Positions 7,822 through 15,634 of a stretch of 64,000 nt of DNA are shown here, piece after piece. The stretch lies in assembly GCA_016715945.1 (NCBI GenBank), contig JADJXJ010000001.1:1302001-1366000 (forward strand). The letters run 5' to 3'. The position numbers were made by a program, and so were the translations under genes. The notes under the pieces are model-generated. The model saw only the letters and a program-made list of their open reading frames with translations. It was not told the origin of the DNA and made no database searches. Positions within the stretch are counted from its first letter, which is position 1, and each line of letters opens with the position of its first letter. The stretch is from Bacteroidota bacterium. GTDB lineage: Bacteria; Bacteroidota; Bacteroidia; Bacteroidales; F082.

Positions 7822-9312
7822 TCATTGCGGCGGTCCGGAAAACAATTTCCCAAGGTAAGCTTCGGCCAGATCGAGCAGCTCGCTTCGCCTTCCGGCAGGC
7901 ATGCGGACGAAATTCCCTGCCAGCATGCCAATTCTCGGATTGGCACGAAGCTTATCGCGATGCAGGTGAATGAACCTCCAGAACAACGCATCCCAGATGG
8001 CCGTCCAGTCGCCTTTCGGGTAGTCCGACATGCCCAACACATAGCGGCTGCCGCTGATGTAAGGTTTGGTTGACATCAATCCGCCGTCGGCAAACTGGCT
8101 CATGCCGTACACATTGGGCACCATCACCCAGTCGTAGGCATCAATATACATCTCCATGAACCACTGATAAACCGCATCGGGATGTATCTCGCACAACAAC
8201 ATGAAGTTGCCAAGCAGCATCAATCTCTCAATATGATGATTGTAGGCCGAATGCTGCAGTTTTTTTATGGTCTGATCAATAGGTGGAATGCCTGTGGTGG
8301 CATCATATAAAGCCCCGGGCATGGGATTCCGGAAACCAAAAAAATTCTTTGTTCTTTCCTTTCTGCCCGCAACCACATACACACCTCTTATGAACTCGCG
8401 CCAGCCAACAATCTGGCGCACAAAGCCTTCCACCGAAGCAAGGGTGGCTTCACCACGCAAGTATGCCTCAGTGGCTGCACGCACTGTCTGGCCGGGAAGC
8501 AGCAGTCCTGCATTGAGCAAGGGCGAAAGCAGGCTGTGATGAAGGAGCATTTCGCTGGCTGCAATGGCATCTTCGTACGGACCAAACTCTTTGAACCTGC
8601 TTTGGATAAACTGATTCAACCATTGGCTGGCAGCCCGATGATCAACAGGATACCGGAAAGGCATGGTTATGGTTCCGGGGTTGTGTGGAAAATATTTTTC
8701 GACATAACTTACGGCTTCCATCACCTCCGGAGATTGCTCTGGCCAATCGACGCGAGGAGCAATTTTTCCCCTGGGCCAGGGTTTGCGATTGTCGGTGTCG
8801 AAGGTCCACTTTCCTCCCTGAGGCTCGCCTGATGGTTCGATCAGCAATCCAAGCCTGCGCCTTTCGTCGATGTAGTATGCCGTCTGGAAGAATCGTTTTT
8901 TCGTGCCCAGCGCTGCCCGAATTTCTGCATCCTTGCGCATAAATGCCGGACTATCGTAAACAACCAACTGAATACCATGTTTTTCAGCCTCTTTCACCAG
9001 ACGCTGCTGGAGCCAGTCGTCCACCGGATCGCAATAATGAATGCAGGTGATGCCCTCACCGGCCAGATGCGCAAGCAGGATGCGCACATCGGAGTGTCCG
9101 GAGGATTGCTCCACATACTTCAAATCATATCCTTCTGATTTCAGTGCCTTTGCATAGACCTGCATGCTTGCACGGTGAAACACCAGTTTGAGTTTATGGA
9201 AGGGATACTGCCGGAAAAACAAAAACTCTTCCACCATCCACACCTGGCGGTTTTGTGAGAGGCACGGATTCGGGTGGAAAAGCTGGTGGGGAAAAATCAG
9301 ACTTGCTTGCAT
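7822..9312 (-). CDS. Cryptochrome/photolyase-family protein of the COG3046 (bacterial 6-4 photolyase-like) group
   Basis: 496 aa. The COG3046/FeS-BCP signature runs through the C-terminal half: YNHHIERLMLLGNFMLL, WFMEMYIDAYDWVMVPNVYG, MSQFADGGLMSTKPYISG and WDALFWRFI, which build the FAD-binding helical domain. The N-terminus (ASLIFPHQLF) starts the Rossmann antenna domain. Characterised members repair (6-4) photoproducts or act as light sensors and hold a 4Fe-4S cluster through four cysteines in the C-terminal half. Here that half has a single Cys (in LLCEIHPD), and YISGS and GDWT stand where cysteines would be expected, so a four-Cys cluster is not possible. Starts 7 nt after the DUF2256 stop, as third gene of an operon with another photolyase. 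Repair substrate is inferred only. Confidence 0.85.
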   Translation of the reverse strand: MQASLIFPHQLFHPNPCLSQNRQVWMVEEFLFFRQYPFHKLKLVFHRASMQVYAKALKSEGYDLKYVEQSSGHSDVRILLAHLAGEGITCIHYCDPVDDWLQQRLVKEAEKHGIQLVVYDSPAFMRKDAEIRAALGTKKRFFQTAYYIDERRRLGLLIEPSGEPQGGKWTFDTDNRKPWPRGKIAPRVDWPEQSPEVMEAVSYVEKYFPHNPGTITMPFRYPVDHRAASQWLNQFIQSRFKEFGPYEDAIAASEMLLHHSLLSPLLNAGLLLPGQTVRAATEAYLRGEATLASVEGFVRQIVGWREFIRGVYVVAGRKERTKNFFGFRNPMPGALYDATTGIPPIDQTIKKLQHSAYNHHIERLMLLGNFMLLCEIHPDAVYQWFMEMYIDAYDWVMVPNVYGMSQFADGGLMSTKPYISGSRYVLGMSDYPKGDWTAIWDALFWRFIHLHRDKLRANPRIGMLAGNFVRMPAGRRSELLDLAEAYLGKLFSGPPQ

Positions 9313-9319
9313 GGTCGGA

Positions 9320-9490
9320 TCATTTTTGTTGGTGGTTTTTGGAATTGCGGCAGCGATCGCTGCAATATCTGACCTCGTTCCAGCAGGCAGCCCATTTCTT
9401 TCGCCAGCTGAAAGGGCGGCCGCATACAGGACAGATTTTTTCCGGCAAATGGGGCTTGCGGTAAGTTCTATTTCCTTGGTCGGACATGGC
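9320..9490 (-). CDS. DUF2256 zinc-ribbon protein
   Basis: 56 aa from the ATG at 9490, which overlaps the last 23 nt of the upstream photolyase gene and implies translational coupling. The core KICPVCGRPFSWRKKWAACW plus VRYCSDRC provides CxxC and CxxxC pairs of a treble-clef/zinc-ribbon fold typical of DUF2256. DUF2256 genes are commonly next to COG3046 photolyases, as here, so a shared role is likely although the biochemical function is not known to me. A longer start at 9562 would lie inside the photolyase and is less likely. Confidence 0.8.
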   Translation of the reverse strand, partial: AMSDQGNRTYRKPHLPEKICPVCGRPFSWRKKWAACWNEVRYCSDRCRNSKNHQQK

Positions 9491-10934
9491 GTTGTTGAAT
9501 TCGTTGGGCTTCGGAGGCAGCCAGCGACGTCTTCCTTGCATCCCAGAGCACCCTTCGGGCATCGGAAGCCGCGCCCTCAGGAGGCACTACCGGGAAGGGA
9601 TAATTGCGGCCAGGGATAAAATTGTAAAGCTCCTGCTCCATGGGGGTTAATTTCCAGGGCTGATGAGCAAGCTGGGCCGGCAAGGAAGCGAGTTCTGGCA
9701 CCCAATGACGGATGAAAGCGGCTTCCGGGTCATGTTTCAGGGCATTTTTTACCGGATTGTAAATGCGCAGGGTATTGATGCCTGTGGCGCCGGCCTGCAT
9801 CTGAAACTGTGGGTAATGGATGCCAGGCTCATAATCGAGAAAAAGCCTGGCCAGATGGTGTACACCCAGGCGCCAGTCGATAAACAGGTGATGACAGAGA
9901 AAAGACACGAGCATAGCCCGCATCCTGAAGTTGATCCAGCCGGTTTCGTGCAGACAGCGCATGGAAGCATCCACCAGCGGATAGCCTGTGCGGCCCTCTT
10001 TCCAGGCCTGAAGCAGCTGGGGATCGTTTCGGAAATGTATTCCCTCGAAGCCTTTGTTGACAAATCTATCTTCGTAATCCATCTCACTTTCCAGCTTCTG
10101 AACAAAATGGCTTCGCCAGCGCAGGCGCGTCAGAAAGTCGTGGTAAGGACGTGCAGGCTTCAGGTTGGGTAAATTTTTCAGGATAAACTGATACACCTGC
10201 CTCAGGCTCAGGTTTCCCCAACTCAGGTAGGGCGAGAGGCGGCTGCAGCTCATCCTGCTTTCGGCAGGCCGCGATATATGGCGGGTGTAGTTGTTCCCTC
10301 TGCCCGTTATAAACGACCTGAGATAGCGCCATGCTGCATCTTCGCCGGGTGGTTGCATGGCCCGGGGCCATCGGCTGAGCTGTTGGTGCAGGTGCTCAGG
10401 CACCGGAACCGGGTTTTCGGGTAGCGTAACAACAGATATATAGTCCTGAAAATCAACCTCTATGATGTTCGACTTCAGGTAAGCGTCGAGCTGCTCATCC
10501 CAGTTCTGGCGATTTTTCAGGCCGCGCTCGATGCCGTCTCTGGCACATTCGATCCAGCTGATGCCATGCGATCGGAGCAGCCTTGCCACAGCCTTGTCGC
10601 GATCCCAGCTGGCCCGCACTCCGGTTTCCATATAGCTGAAAACGTTTCTGATTTGAACCTTTTCAAGGAGCTTCTGAAAAAAATCCACCGCATCTGCAAA
10701 ACCTACCCACATGGTTACACCCTGTGATTCAAGCCTTTGCTTCATCTGTAAGGCCGAAATGTATTTGAATGCAAGATGCCTCTGGCTGGTATCGGGCAAA
10801 GCCATAAGTGCAGGTTCAAGGAGAAAAACCACCACAAAAGGCAGCCCGTCGTGCAACGCAAGCTGCAACGGCTCATGGTCGGCAAGGCGCAAATCGCGCT
10901 TTATCCACACAACATTTGTGGCAGGCAGGTTCAT
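9468..10934 (-). CDS. FAD-binding cryptochrome/deoxyribodipyrimidine photolyase
   Basis: 488 aa from ATG 10934 (the open frame runs to 12137 but is then antisense to the DASH cryptochrome). N-terminal photolyase domain NVVWIKRDLRLADHEPL; C-terminal FAD-binding domain with GYPLVDASMRCLHETGWINFRMR, DWRLGVHHLARLFLDYEPGIH and NTLRIYNPVKN. These are the photolyase-family DxxMR and N-N helices that hold the U-shaped FAD. Expected to repair UV-induced pyrimidine dimers using blue light; a purely regulatory role cannot be excluded. First gene of the operon with DUF2256 and the COG3046 gene, and divergent from the DASH cryptochrome with only 75 bp between start codons. Confidence 0.85.
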   Translation of the reverse strand: MNLPATNVVWIKRDLRLADHEPLQLALHDGLPFVVVFLLEPALMALPDTSQRHLAFKYISALQMKQRLESQGVTMWVGFADAVDFFQKLLEKVQIRNVFSYMETGVRASWDRDKAVARLLRSHGISWIECARDGIERGLKNRQNWDEQLDAYLKSNIIEVDFQDYISVVTLPENPVPVPEHLHQQLSRWPRAMQPPGEDAAWRYLRSFITGRGNNYTRHISRPAESRMSCSRLSPYLSWGNLSLRQVYQFILKNLPNLKPARPYHDFLTRLRWRSHFVQKLESEMDYEDRFVNKGFEGIHFRNDPQLLQAWKEGRTGYPLVDASMRCLHETGWINFRMRAMLVSFLCHHLFIDWRLGVHHLARLFLDYEPGIHYPQFQMQAGATGINTLRIYNPVKNALKHDPEAAFIRHWVPELASLPAQLAHQPWKLTPMEQELYNFIPGRNYPFPVVPPEGAASDARRVLWDARKTSLAASEAQRIQQRHVRPRK

Positions 10935-11009
10935 TGGGGCAATGTTGCACCACAGGCAAACAATGCGGCCGCTCTTTTGTTTGATTGGTTGTATATTGTT
11001 CATCATACC

Positions 11010-12290
11010 ATGCGCATCCTCATATGGCACCGCAATGATTTGCGTCTGCACGATAACCCACTGTACGCCAACCTGATAGCCAAAGACAGGGTAATTCCGG
11101 TGTTTGTCCTGAATCCTGAGTTGCTCCAAAATACCACGCACGGTTTTCCCCGCCTGGGAAAATTCCGCCTGAAGTTTCTGCATGAGACCTTGTGCGACCT
11201 CAGCCGTTCGCTCAGCCAACACCAGCTCAACCTCCGCATTTTTGTAGGCGAGCCAGGATTGGTTATACCCCAGCTGGTGAGGACTTTGGGTATTGATGAA
11301 GTGCGGGCTACCAGGGAACATACCTGGGAAGAGGTAAGAGACGAAAGGGAAGTAGCCCGAAACATCGCACCCGTTCCATTGCGCCTGTTTGAAGACCGAA
11401 CCCTGATACCCCCTGAAAGATTGCCTTTTGCCATAGGGCATTTGCCAGATCTGTTCACCGAATTCCGGAAGAAGGTGGAAGGATATTCCCGTATAAATAT
11501 GTTGCTGCCGGATATGCCTGAGGTTCAGCCTTTGGAAGATGCGGACAATACCGGATTCAGCAGCATTCCTGACGACTATCTGGCAGACGGAGCTGCACTG
11601 GATTCGCGGGCAGCTTTTTGTTTTAAAGGAGGTGAAACCGAGGCCCTCCGCCGGCTTGACCAATATTTCTTCAGGGAGCACCATGTGGCCACTTATAAAG
11701 AAACAAGAAACGGGCTGGTTGGAGCCGATTACAGCACCAGATTTTCTCCCTGGCTGGCCAACGGAAGTCTCTCGCCCAGAAAGATCTATCACGAGCTGAG
11801 GCGCTACGAAAAACAATACGGCAGCAGCCAAAACACCTATTGGGTCTTCTTCGAGCTGCTCTGGCGCGATTATTTCAGGTTTGTAGCCATCAAATATGGC
11901 AACCGTATTTTCAAGCCCGGAGGCATTAAAAATACCGACCCTTTCTGCCCCGGGAACGCCCCGGCCTTTGAAAGGTGGCGCAGTGGAAACACCGGAAACG
12001 ATTTTGTGGACGCCAACATGCGCGAATTGCTGCTCACCGGATGGATGAGCAACAGAGGCCGGCAAAATGTGGCCAGCTATCTGGTGAAGGATATGAAAAT
12101 CTGCTGGCTCGACGGAGCTGCCTGGTTCGAGTCGCAACTCATTGATTACGACGTGTGCAGCAATTATGTCAACTGGATGTATGTGGCAGGCGTAGGCAAC
12201 GACCCCCGCGAAAACCGGTATTTCAACACCAGACGGCAGGCCGAAATGTACGACCCCGAGGGGACATACCGCCGGATCTGGCTGGGATAA
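11010..12290 (+). CDS. DASH-type cryptochrome
   Basis: 426 aa. Starts MRILIWHRNDLRLHDNP, the photolyase N-terminus. The C-terminal half has GLVGADYSTRFSPWLANGSLSPR, YWVFFELLWRDYFRFV, DANMRELLLTGWMSNRGRQNVASYL and DYDVCSNYVNWMYVAGVGNDPRENRYFN, all hallmark DASH sequences. DASH cryptochromes bind FAD (and usually methenyltetrahydrofolate) and repair dimers in single-stranded or looped DNA. ATG 11010 is chosen because upstream codons in the frame are antisense to the divergent photolyase. Shares the 75-bp intergenic region with that operon, so co-regulation by light or UV is plausible (inference). Confidence 0.9.
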   Translation: MRILIWHRNDLRLHDNPLYANLIAKDRVIPVFVLNPELLQNTTHGFPRLGKFRLKFLHETLCDLSRSLSQHQLNLRIFVGEPGLVIPQLVRTLGIDEVRATREHTWEEVRDEREVARNIAPVPLRLFEDRTLIPPERLPFAIGHLPDLFTEFRKKVEGYSRINMLLPDMPEVQPLEDADNTGFSSIPDDYLADGAALDSRAAFCFKGGETEALRRLDQYFFREHHVATYKETRNGLVGADYSTRFSPWLANGSLSPRKIYHELRRYEKQYGSSQNTYWVFFELLWRDYFRFVAIKYGNRIFKPGGIKNTDPFCPGNAPAFERWRSGNTGNDFVDANMRELLLTGWMSNRGRQNVASYLVKDMKICWLDGAAWFESQLIDYDVCSNYVNWMYVAGVGNDPRENRYFNTRRQAEMYDPEGTYRRIWLG

Positions 12291-12295
12291 AAAAA

Positions 12296-12335
12296 TGCCC
12301 GTGAATCTTTTCCACAGGCACTTGTTTTGTTTTTG
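12296..12335 (+). terminator. Rho-independent-type terminator after the DASH cryptochrome
   Basis: TGCCCGTG (12296-12303) pairs with CACAGGCA (12313-12320) with one internal mismatch, followed by a T-rich stretch to 12335. It begins 6 nt after the cryptochrome stop codon. Confidence 0.6.
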
Positions 12336-12351
12336 TCAAAATCAGACCGGT

Positions 12352-12456
12352 TTACAAATCCTCGGGTTCGTCAATGTATGGAGCATTCTTGAATGAGTGA
12401 ACCAGCCCGATGATACCGATGACAATAAACAGCCCAATTGCAAGCATCGCTATCAT
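12352..12456 (-). CDS. 34-residue predicted single-pass membrane peptide
   Basis: ATG at 12456, stop at 12352. The first ~19 residues (MIAMLAIGLFIVIGIIGLV) form one hydrophobic membrane segment, followed by a short acidic tail ending PYIDEPEDL. An AAGAAG purine stretch stands 2 nt before the ATG, and a perfect -7 box TATATTTG lies upstream on the minus strand at about 12497-12504. It is flanked by a cryptochrome terminator and the divergent PEP-synthase-like gene. The hydrophobic-then-acidic design with own promoter supports a real gene; function unknown. Confidence 0.55.
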   Translation of the reverse strand: MIAMLAIGLFIVIGIIGLVHSFKNAPYIDEPEDL

Positions 12457-12594
12457 ACTTCTTAGTTTTAAAACGATTTAACAACCCGTTAACTTTACAA
12501 ATATAATAATAAAACGAAAACTTAATGATTTTTTCAAAATTTTTTCATCTTTTTATTAACAACAAAAAATCATGCATAAAGTTAGCCTAAAGCT

Positions 12595-12602
12595 TAAATT
12601 TG
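12595..12602 (+). promoter_or_regulatory. Bacteroidota -7 box (TAAATTTG)
   Basis: TAAATTTG, 29 nt before the ATG of the 1000-aa PEP-synthase-like protein. The surrounding ~150 bp are very AT-rich; no clear -33 TTTG at the right spacing. Confidence 0.5.
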
Positions 12603-12631
12603 CCCGACTGTTGAAGTAAACCACCACAACC

Positions 12632-15600
12632 ATGGCCATCACCCGACTCGACCAGCAGAAGCGCAAAATACTTTTCAACGACACACCATTCATCAGCCTG
12701 ATGAAAAAGCGCATTTACAATGTGCTATTGGTTTCGTCGGTGTATGATGCATTTATGCTCGAGGAAGACGGGCGCATCGAAGAGCAGATTTTCAATGAGT
12801 ATGTGTCGCTCAACCTGCGCTACCCTCCCAGTTTTATTCTGGTGAGCACGGAGGAGGAAGCCCTGAAGATGCTCAGCATCGAAAAGATCGACCTGGTGAT
12901 CATTATGCTCAGCTCGAAAGAGAAAAAAACTTTCGAGCTGGCCGAGCACCTCAAAACCCAACAGCCTTCGGTACCCATTGTGGTACTGGCGCCTCTTTCG
13001 CGCGAGCTTTCGCTGCGCCTCGACCGCAAAGAGCTCAAAGCCATAGATTATGTTTTCAACTGGCTGGGCAATGCCGATATCCTGCTTGCCATCATCAAGC
13101 TGATCGAAGACCGGATGAATGCCGACCACGACATCCTCGAGGTGGGTGTGCAGTGCATCATCCTGGTCGAAGACTCGGTTAGGTTCTACAGCAGCTACCT
13201 GCCGAATATCTACAAGATCATTCTCACCCAGTCGAAATCGTTCATGACCGAGGGCCTCAACGAGCACCAGAAAAACATGCGCATGCGCGGGCGCCCAAAG
13301 ATTCTGCTGGCTACCACCTATGAAGAGGCTATTGAGCTTTACGAGAAATACAAACACAACCTGCTGGGTATCATCACCGACGTATCTTATGACAGGTGCG
13401 GGGAAAAAGATCCTCAGGCCGGCATCAGGCTGTGCCGCAAGGTAAAAAAAGACAACCCCTACACCCCCCTCCTGCTTCAGAGCTCCGACAGTCACAACGA
13501 AGACCTGGCCAAACAAATCAAAGTTGGCTTCATAAACAAAAACAGCAAAACCCTGTCTATCGAGCTCAGGCGATTCATCAGGGAATATTTTGCTTTTGGC
13601 GATTTTGTCTTCAAAGACCCGGTGAGCGGCATGGAGGTGATGCGCGCTGCCGACCTGCGGGCCATGCAGGAAAAAATTTTTCAGGTGCCCAACGAATCGC
13701 TTCAATATCATATTGAGCGCAACCACTTGTCTAAATGGCTGAGGGCCAGGGCGCTGTTTCCGCTGGCAGAACTGTTCAAGATGTTTGCAGCCGACGACTT
13801 CAACGACTGCGACGATGTGAAACGTTTTGTGTTTGATGCCATTGCAGCTTTCAGGCTGAACAAAGCCAGGGGGGTCATTGCCGAATTCAACCGCGAAAGT
13901 TTCGACGAATACCTCAGCTTCACACGCATCGGTCAGGGCAGCATTGGCGGAAAAGCCCGCGGACTCGCCTTCCTCGATTCGCTGATCAAGCGCAACAATC
14001 TGTTCGACAAATACGAAGGCCTGCAGGTAACCATCCCGCGTACCGTTGTGCTTTGCACCGATATCTTCGATGAGTTTATGGAGGAAAACAACCTCTATCC
14101 CATCGCATTATCCGACTCGAGCGGCGACGAGGAGATTTTGAAAGCCTTTGTGGAAGCCCGCCTGCCTTTTCGCATTCACGAAGACCTGTACACCCTGGTT
14201 TCGGTGATCCGCAAACCCCTTGCCGTACGCTCGTCCAGCTTGCTCGAAGATTCACATTACCAGCCATTTGCGGGCATCTACAGCACATATATGATCCCCC
14301 TGGTCGAAAACGACGAACGCACCATGATCAAGATGCTGAGCAATGCCATTAAAAGTGTGTATGCTTCGGTGTTTTACAAAGACAGCAAAGCCTATATGAT
14401 GGCCACCAAGAATGTGATTGACGAAGAAAAGATGGCCATTGTGTTGCAGGAGGTATGCGGTAAAACTTATGAAAACCGGCATTATCCGGCCATTTCGGGA
14501 GTCGCGCGGAGCTACAACTTTTACCCGATTGCTCCTGAGCGTCCTGAAGACGGCATCGCCAGCATTGCCCTCGGGCTTGGCAAACATATTGTGGACGGGG
14601 GACAGACCCTCAGGTTTTCGCCCAGGTTTCCGCATAAGGTTTTGCAGACCAGCCAGCCGGATATCGCACTGCGCGAAACCCAGAAAACCTTTTATGCCCT
14701 CAACCTCGATCCGGAAAGCTTCAAGGCAACCACCGACGAGTCGGCCAACCTGCTCAAGCTGCGCATCAGCGAAGCCGAAAAAGACGGGGTGCTCAAACTG
14801 GTCTGCTCCACTTACGACTATCAGAACAATGTGCTTCGCGACGGATGGGTCGAAGGTGGAAAGAAGCTGGTGACATTCGCCAACATCCTGAAATACAACA
14901 CCTTTCCGCTTGCAAGCATCCTGAATGATCTGTTGCAGATTGGACAGCGGGAAATGAATAAGCCTGTGGAGATCGAGTTTGCTGTTGAGCTCAACAAACC
15001 CCCGGGCGTTCCCAGGTTGTTCTACGTATTGCAGATCAGACCAACAGTGGATTATGACGAAACCGTGTCGTTGCAGCTCGACCATATCCCCGACAGCGAC
15101 ACGGTGATCAAAGCCACCCATACCCTGGGCAACGGCCTGATCAGCGATGTGAAGGACTTTGTGTATGTGAAACCAGAATCCTTCGATCCGGCGCGCACAC
15201 GCGAAATTGCCCAGCTTATCGGCGAGCTCAATGACCGTTTTCTGGCCGAGGGTCGCAATTACGTGCTGATAGGACCTGGTCGCTGGGGTTCGAGCGACCC
15301 ATGGCTGGGCATTCCTGTGAAATGGCCTCAGATCTCGGCTGCGAGGGTCATCATCGAGTCCGGACTCGAGCATTACCGCATCGACCCCTCGCAGGGCACC
15401 CACTTCTTTCAAAACCTCACCTCTTTCGGGGTGGGCTATTTCACCATCAATCCTTTTATCAACGAAGGATACTACGATCTGGACTTTCTGAACAGCCTGC
15501 CCGCCAGTTACGAAGACCAGTTTGTGCGCCATGTGCGCAGCGATAAACCCTTCCTGATCGCCATCGACGGACGAAACACCACCGGAATCATCTTCAAACC

Positions 15601-15634
15601 GGGGGTAAACAGCCTGCCTGGCATTAAAACTTAA
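12632..15634 (+). CDS. Receiver-like / PEP synthase (PPDK) ATP-grasp domain protein
   Basis: 1000 aa. Residues ~28-155 and ~172-330 look like two response-regulator-type folds (YNVLLVSSVYDAFML...DLVIIML; CIILVEDSVRFYS...LLGIITDVSYDR). The second keeps acidic residues at phospho-acceptor-like positions. From ~430 the PPDK/PEP-synthase N-terminal ATP-grasp domain begins: GSIGGKARGLAFLD (~438), PLAVRSSSLLEDS (~530), then ALGLGKHIVDGG and EIEFAVEL. GPGRWGSSDPWLG (~881) lies near the C-terminus. The swivelling phospho-histidine domain and the PEP/pyruvate TIM barrel of a true PEP synthase are absent, so it is not a complete synthase. Probably an ATP-dependent regulator or phosphotransferase; the substrate is unknown. 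Its 3' end overlaps the convergent regulator gene by 11 nt. Confidence 0.75.
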   Translation: MAITRLDQQKRKILFNDTPFISLMKKRIYNVLLVSSVYDAFMLEEDGRIEEQIFNEYVSLNLRYPPSFILVSTEEEALKMLSIEKIDLVIIMLSSKEKKTFELAEHLKTQQPSVPIVVLAPLSRELSLRLDRKELKAIDYVFNWLGNADILLAIIKLIEDRMNADHDILEVGVQCIILVEDSVRFYSSYLPNIYKIILTQSKSFMTEGLNEHQKNMRMRGRPKILLATTYEEAIELYEKYKHNLLGIITDVSYDRCGEKDPQAGIRLCRKVKKDNPYTPLLLQSSDSHNEDLAKQIKVGFINKNSKTLSIELRRFIREYFAFGDFVFKDPVSGMEVMRAADLRAMQEKIFQVPNESLQYHIERNHLSKWLRARALFPLAELFKMFAADDFNDCDDVKRFVFDAIAAFRLNKARGVIAEFNRESFDEYLSFTRIGQGSIGGKARGLAFLDSLIKRNNLFDKYEGLQVTIPRTVVLCTDIFDEFMEENNLYPIALSDSSGDEEILKAFVEARLPFRIHEDLYTLVSVIRKPLAVRSSSLLEDSHYQPFAGIYSTYMIPLVENDERTMIKMLSNAIKSVYASVFYKDSKAYMMATKNVIDEEKMAIVLQEVCGKTYENRHYPAISGVARSYNFYPIAPERPEDGIASIALGLGKHIVDGGQTLRFSPRFPHKVLQTSQPDIALRETQKTFYALNLDPESFKATTDESANLLKLRISEAEKDGVLKLVCSTYDYQNNVLRDGWVEGGKKLVTFANILKYNTFPLASILNDLLQIGQREMNKPVEIEFAVELNKPPGVPRLFYVLQIRPTVDYDETVSLQLDHIPDSDTVIKATHTLGNGLISDVKDFVYVKPESFDPARTREIAQLIGELNDRFLAEGRNYVLIGPGRWGSSDPWLGIPVKWPQISAARVIIESGLEHYRIDPSQGTHFFQNLTSFGVGYFTINPFINEGYYDLDFLNSLPASYEDQFVRHVRSDKPFLIAIDGRNTTGIIFKPGVNSLPGIKT

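Noticed and set aside
10935..12137. 400-codon N-terminal extension of the minus-strand photolyase
   Set aside because: It is antisense to the DASH cryptochrome and has no family match; the photolyase domain starts at 10934.
12725..13726. 333-aa minus-strand ORF
   Set aside because: Antisense shadow of the receiver/PEP-synthase-like gene.
14252..15532. 426-aa minus-strand ORF
   Set aside because: Antisense shadow of the same gene; composition is typical of GC-rich antisense frames.
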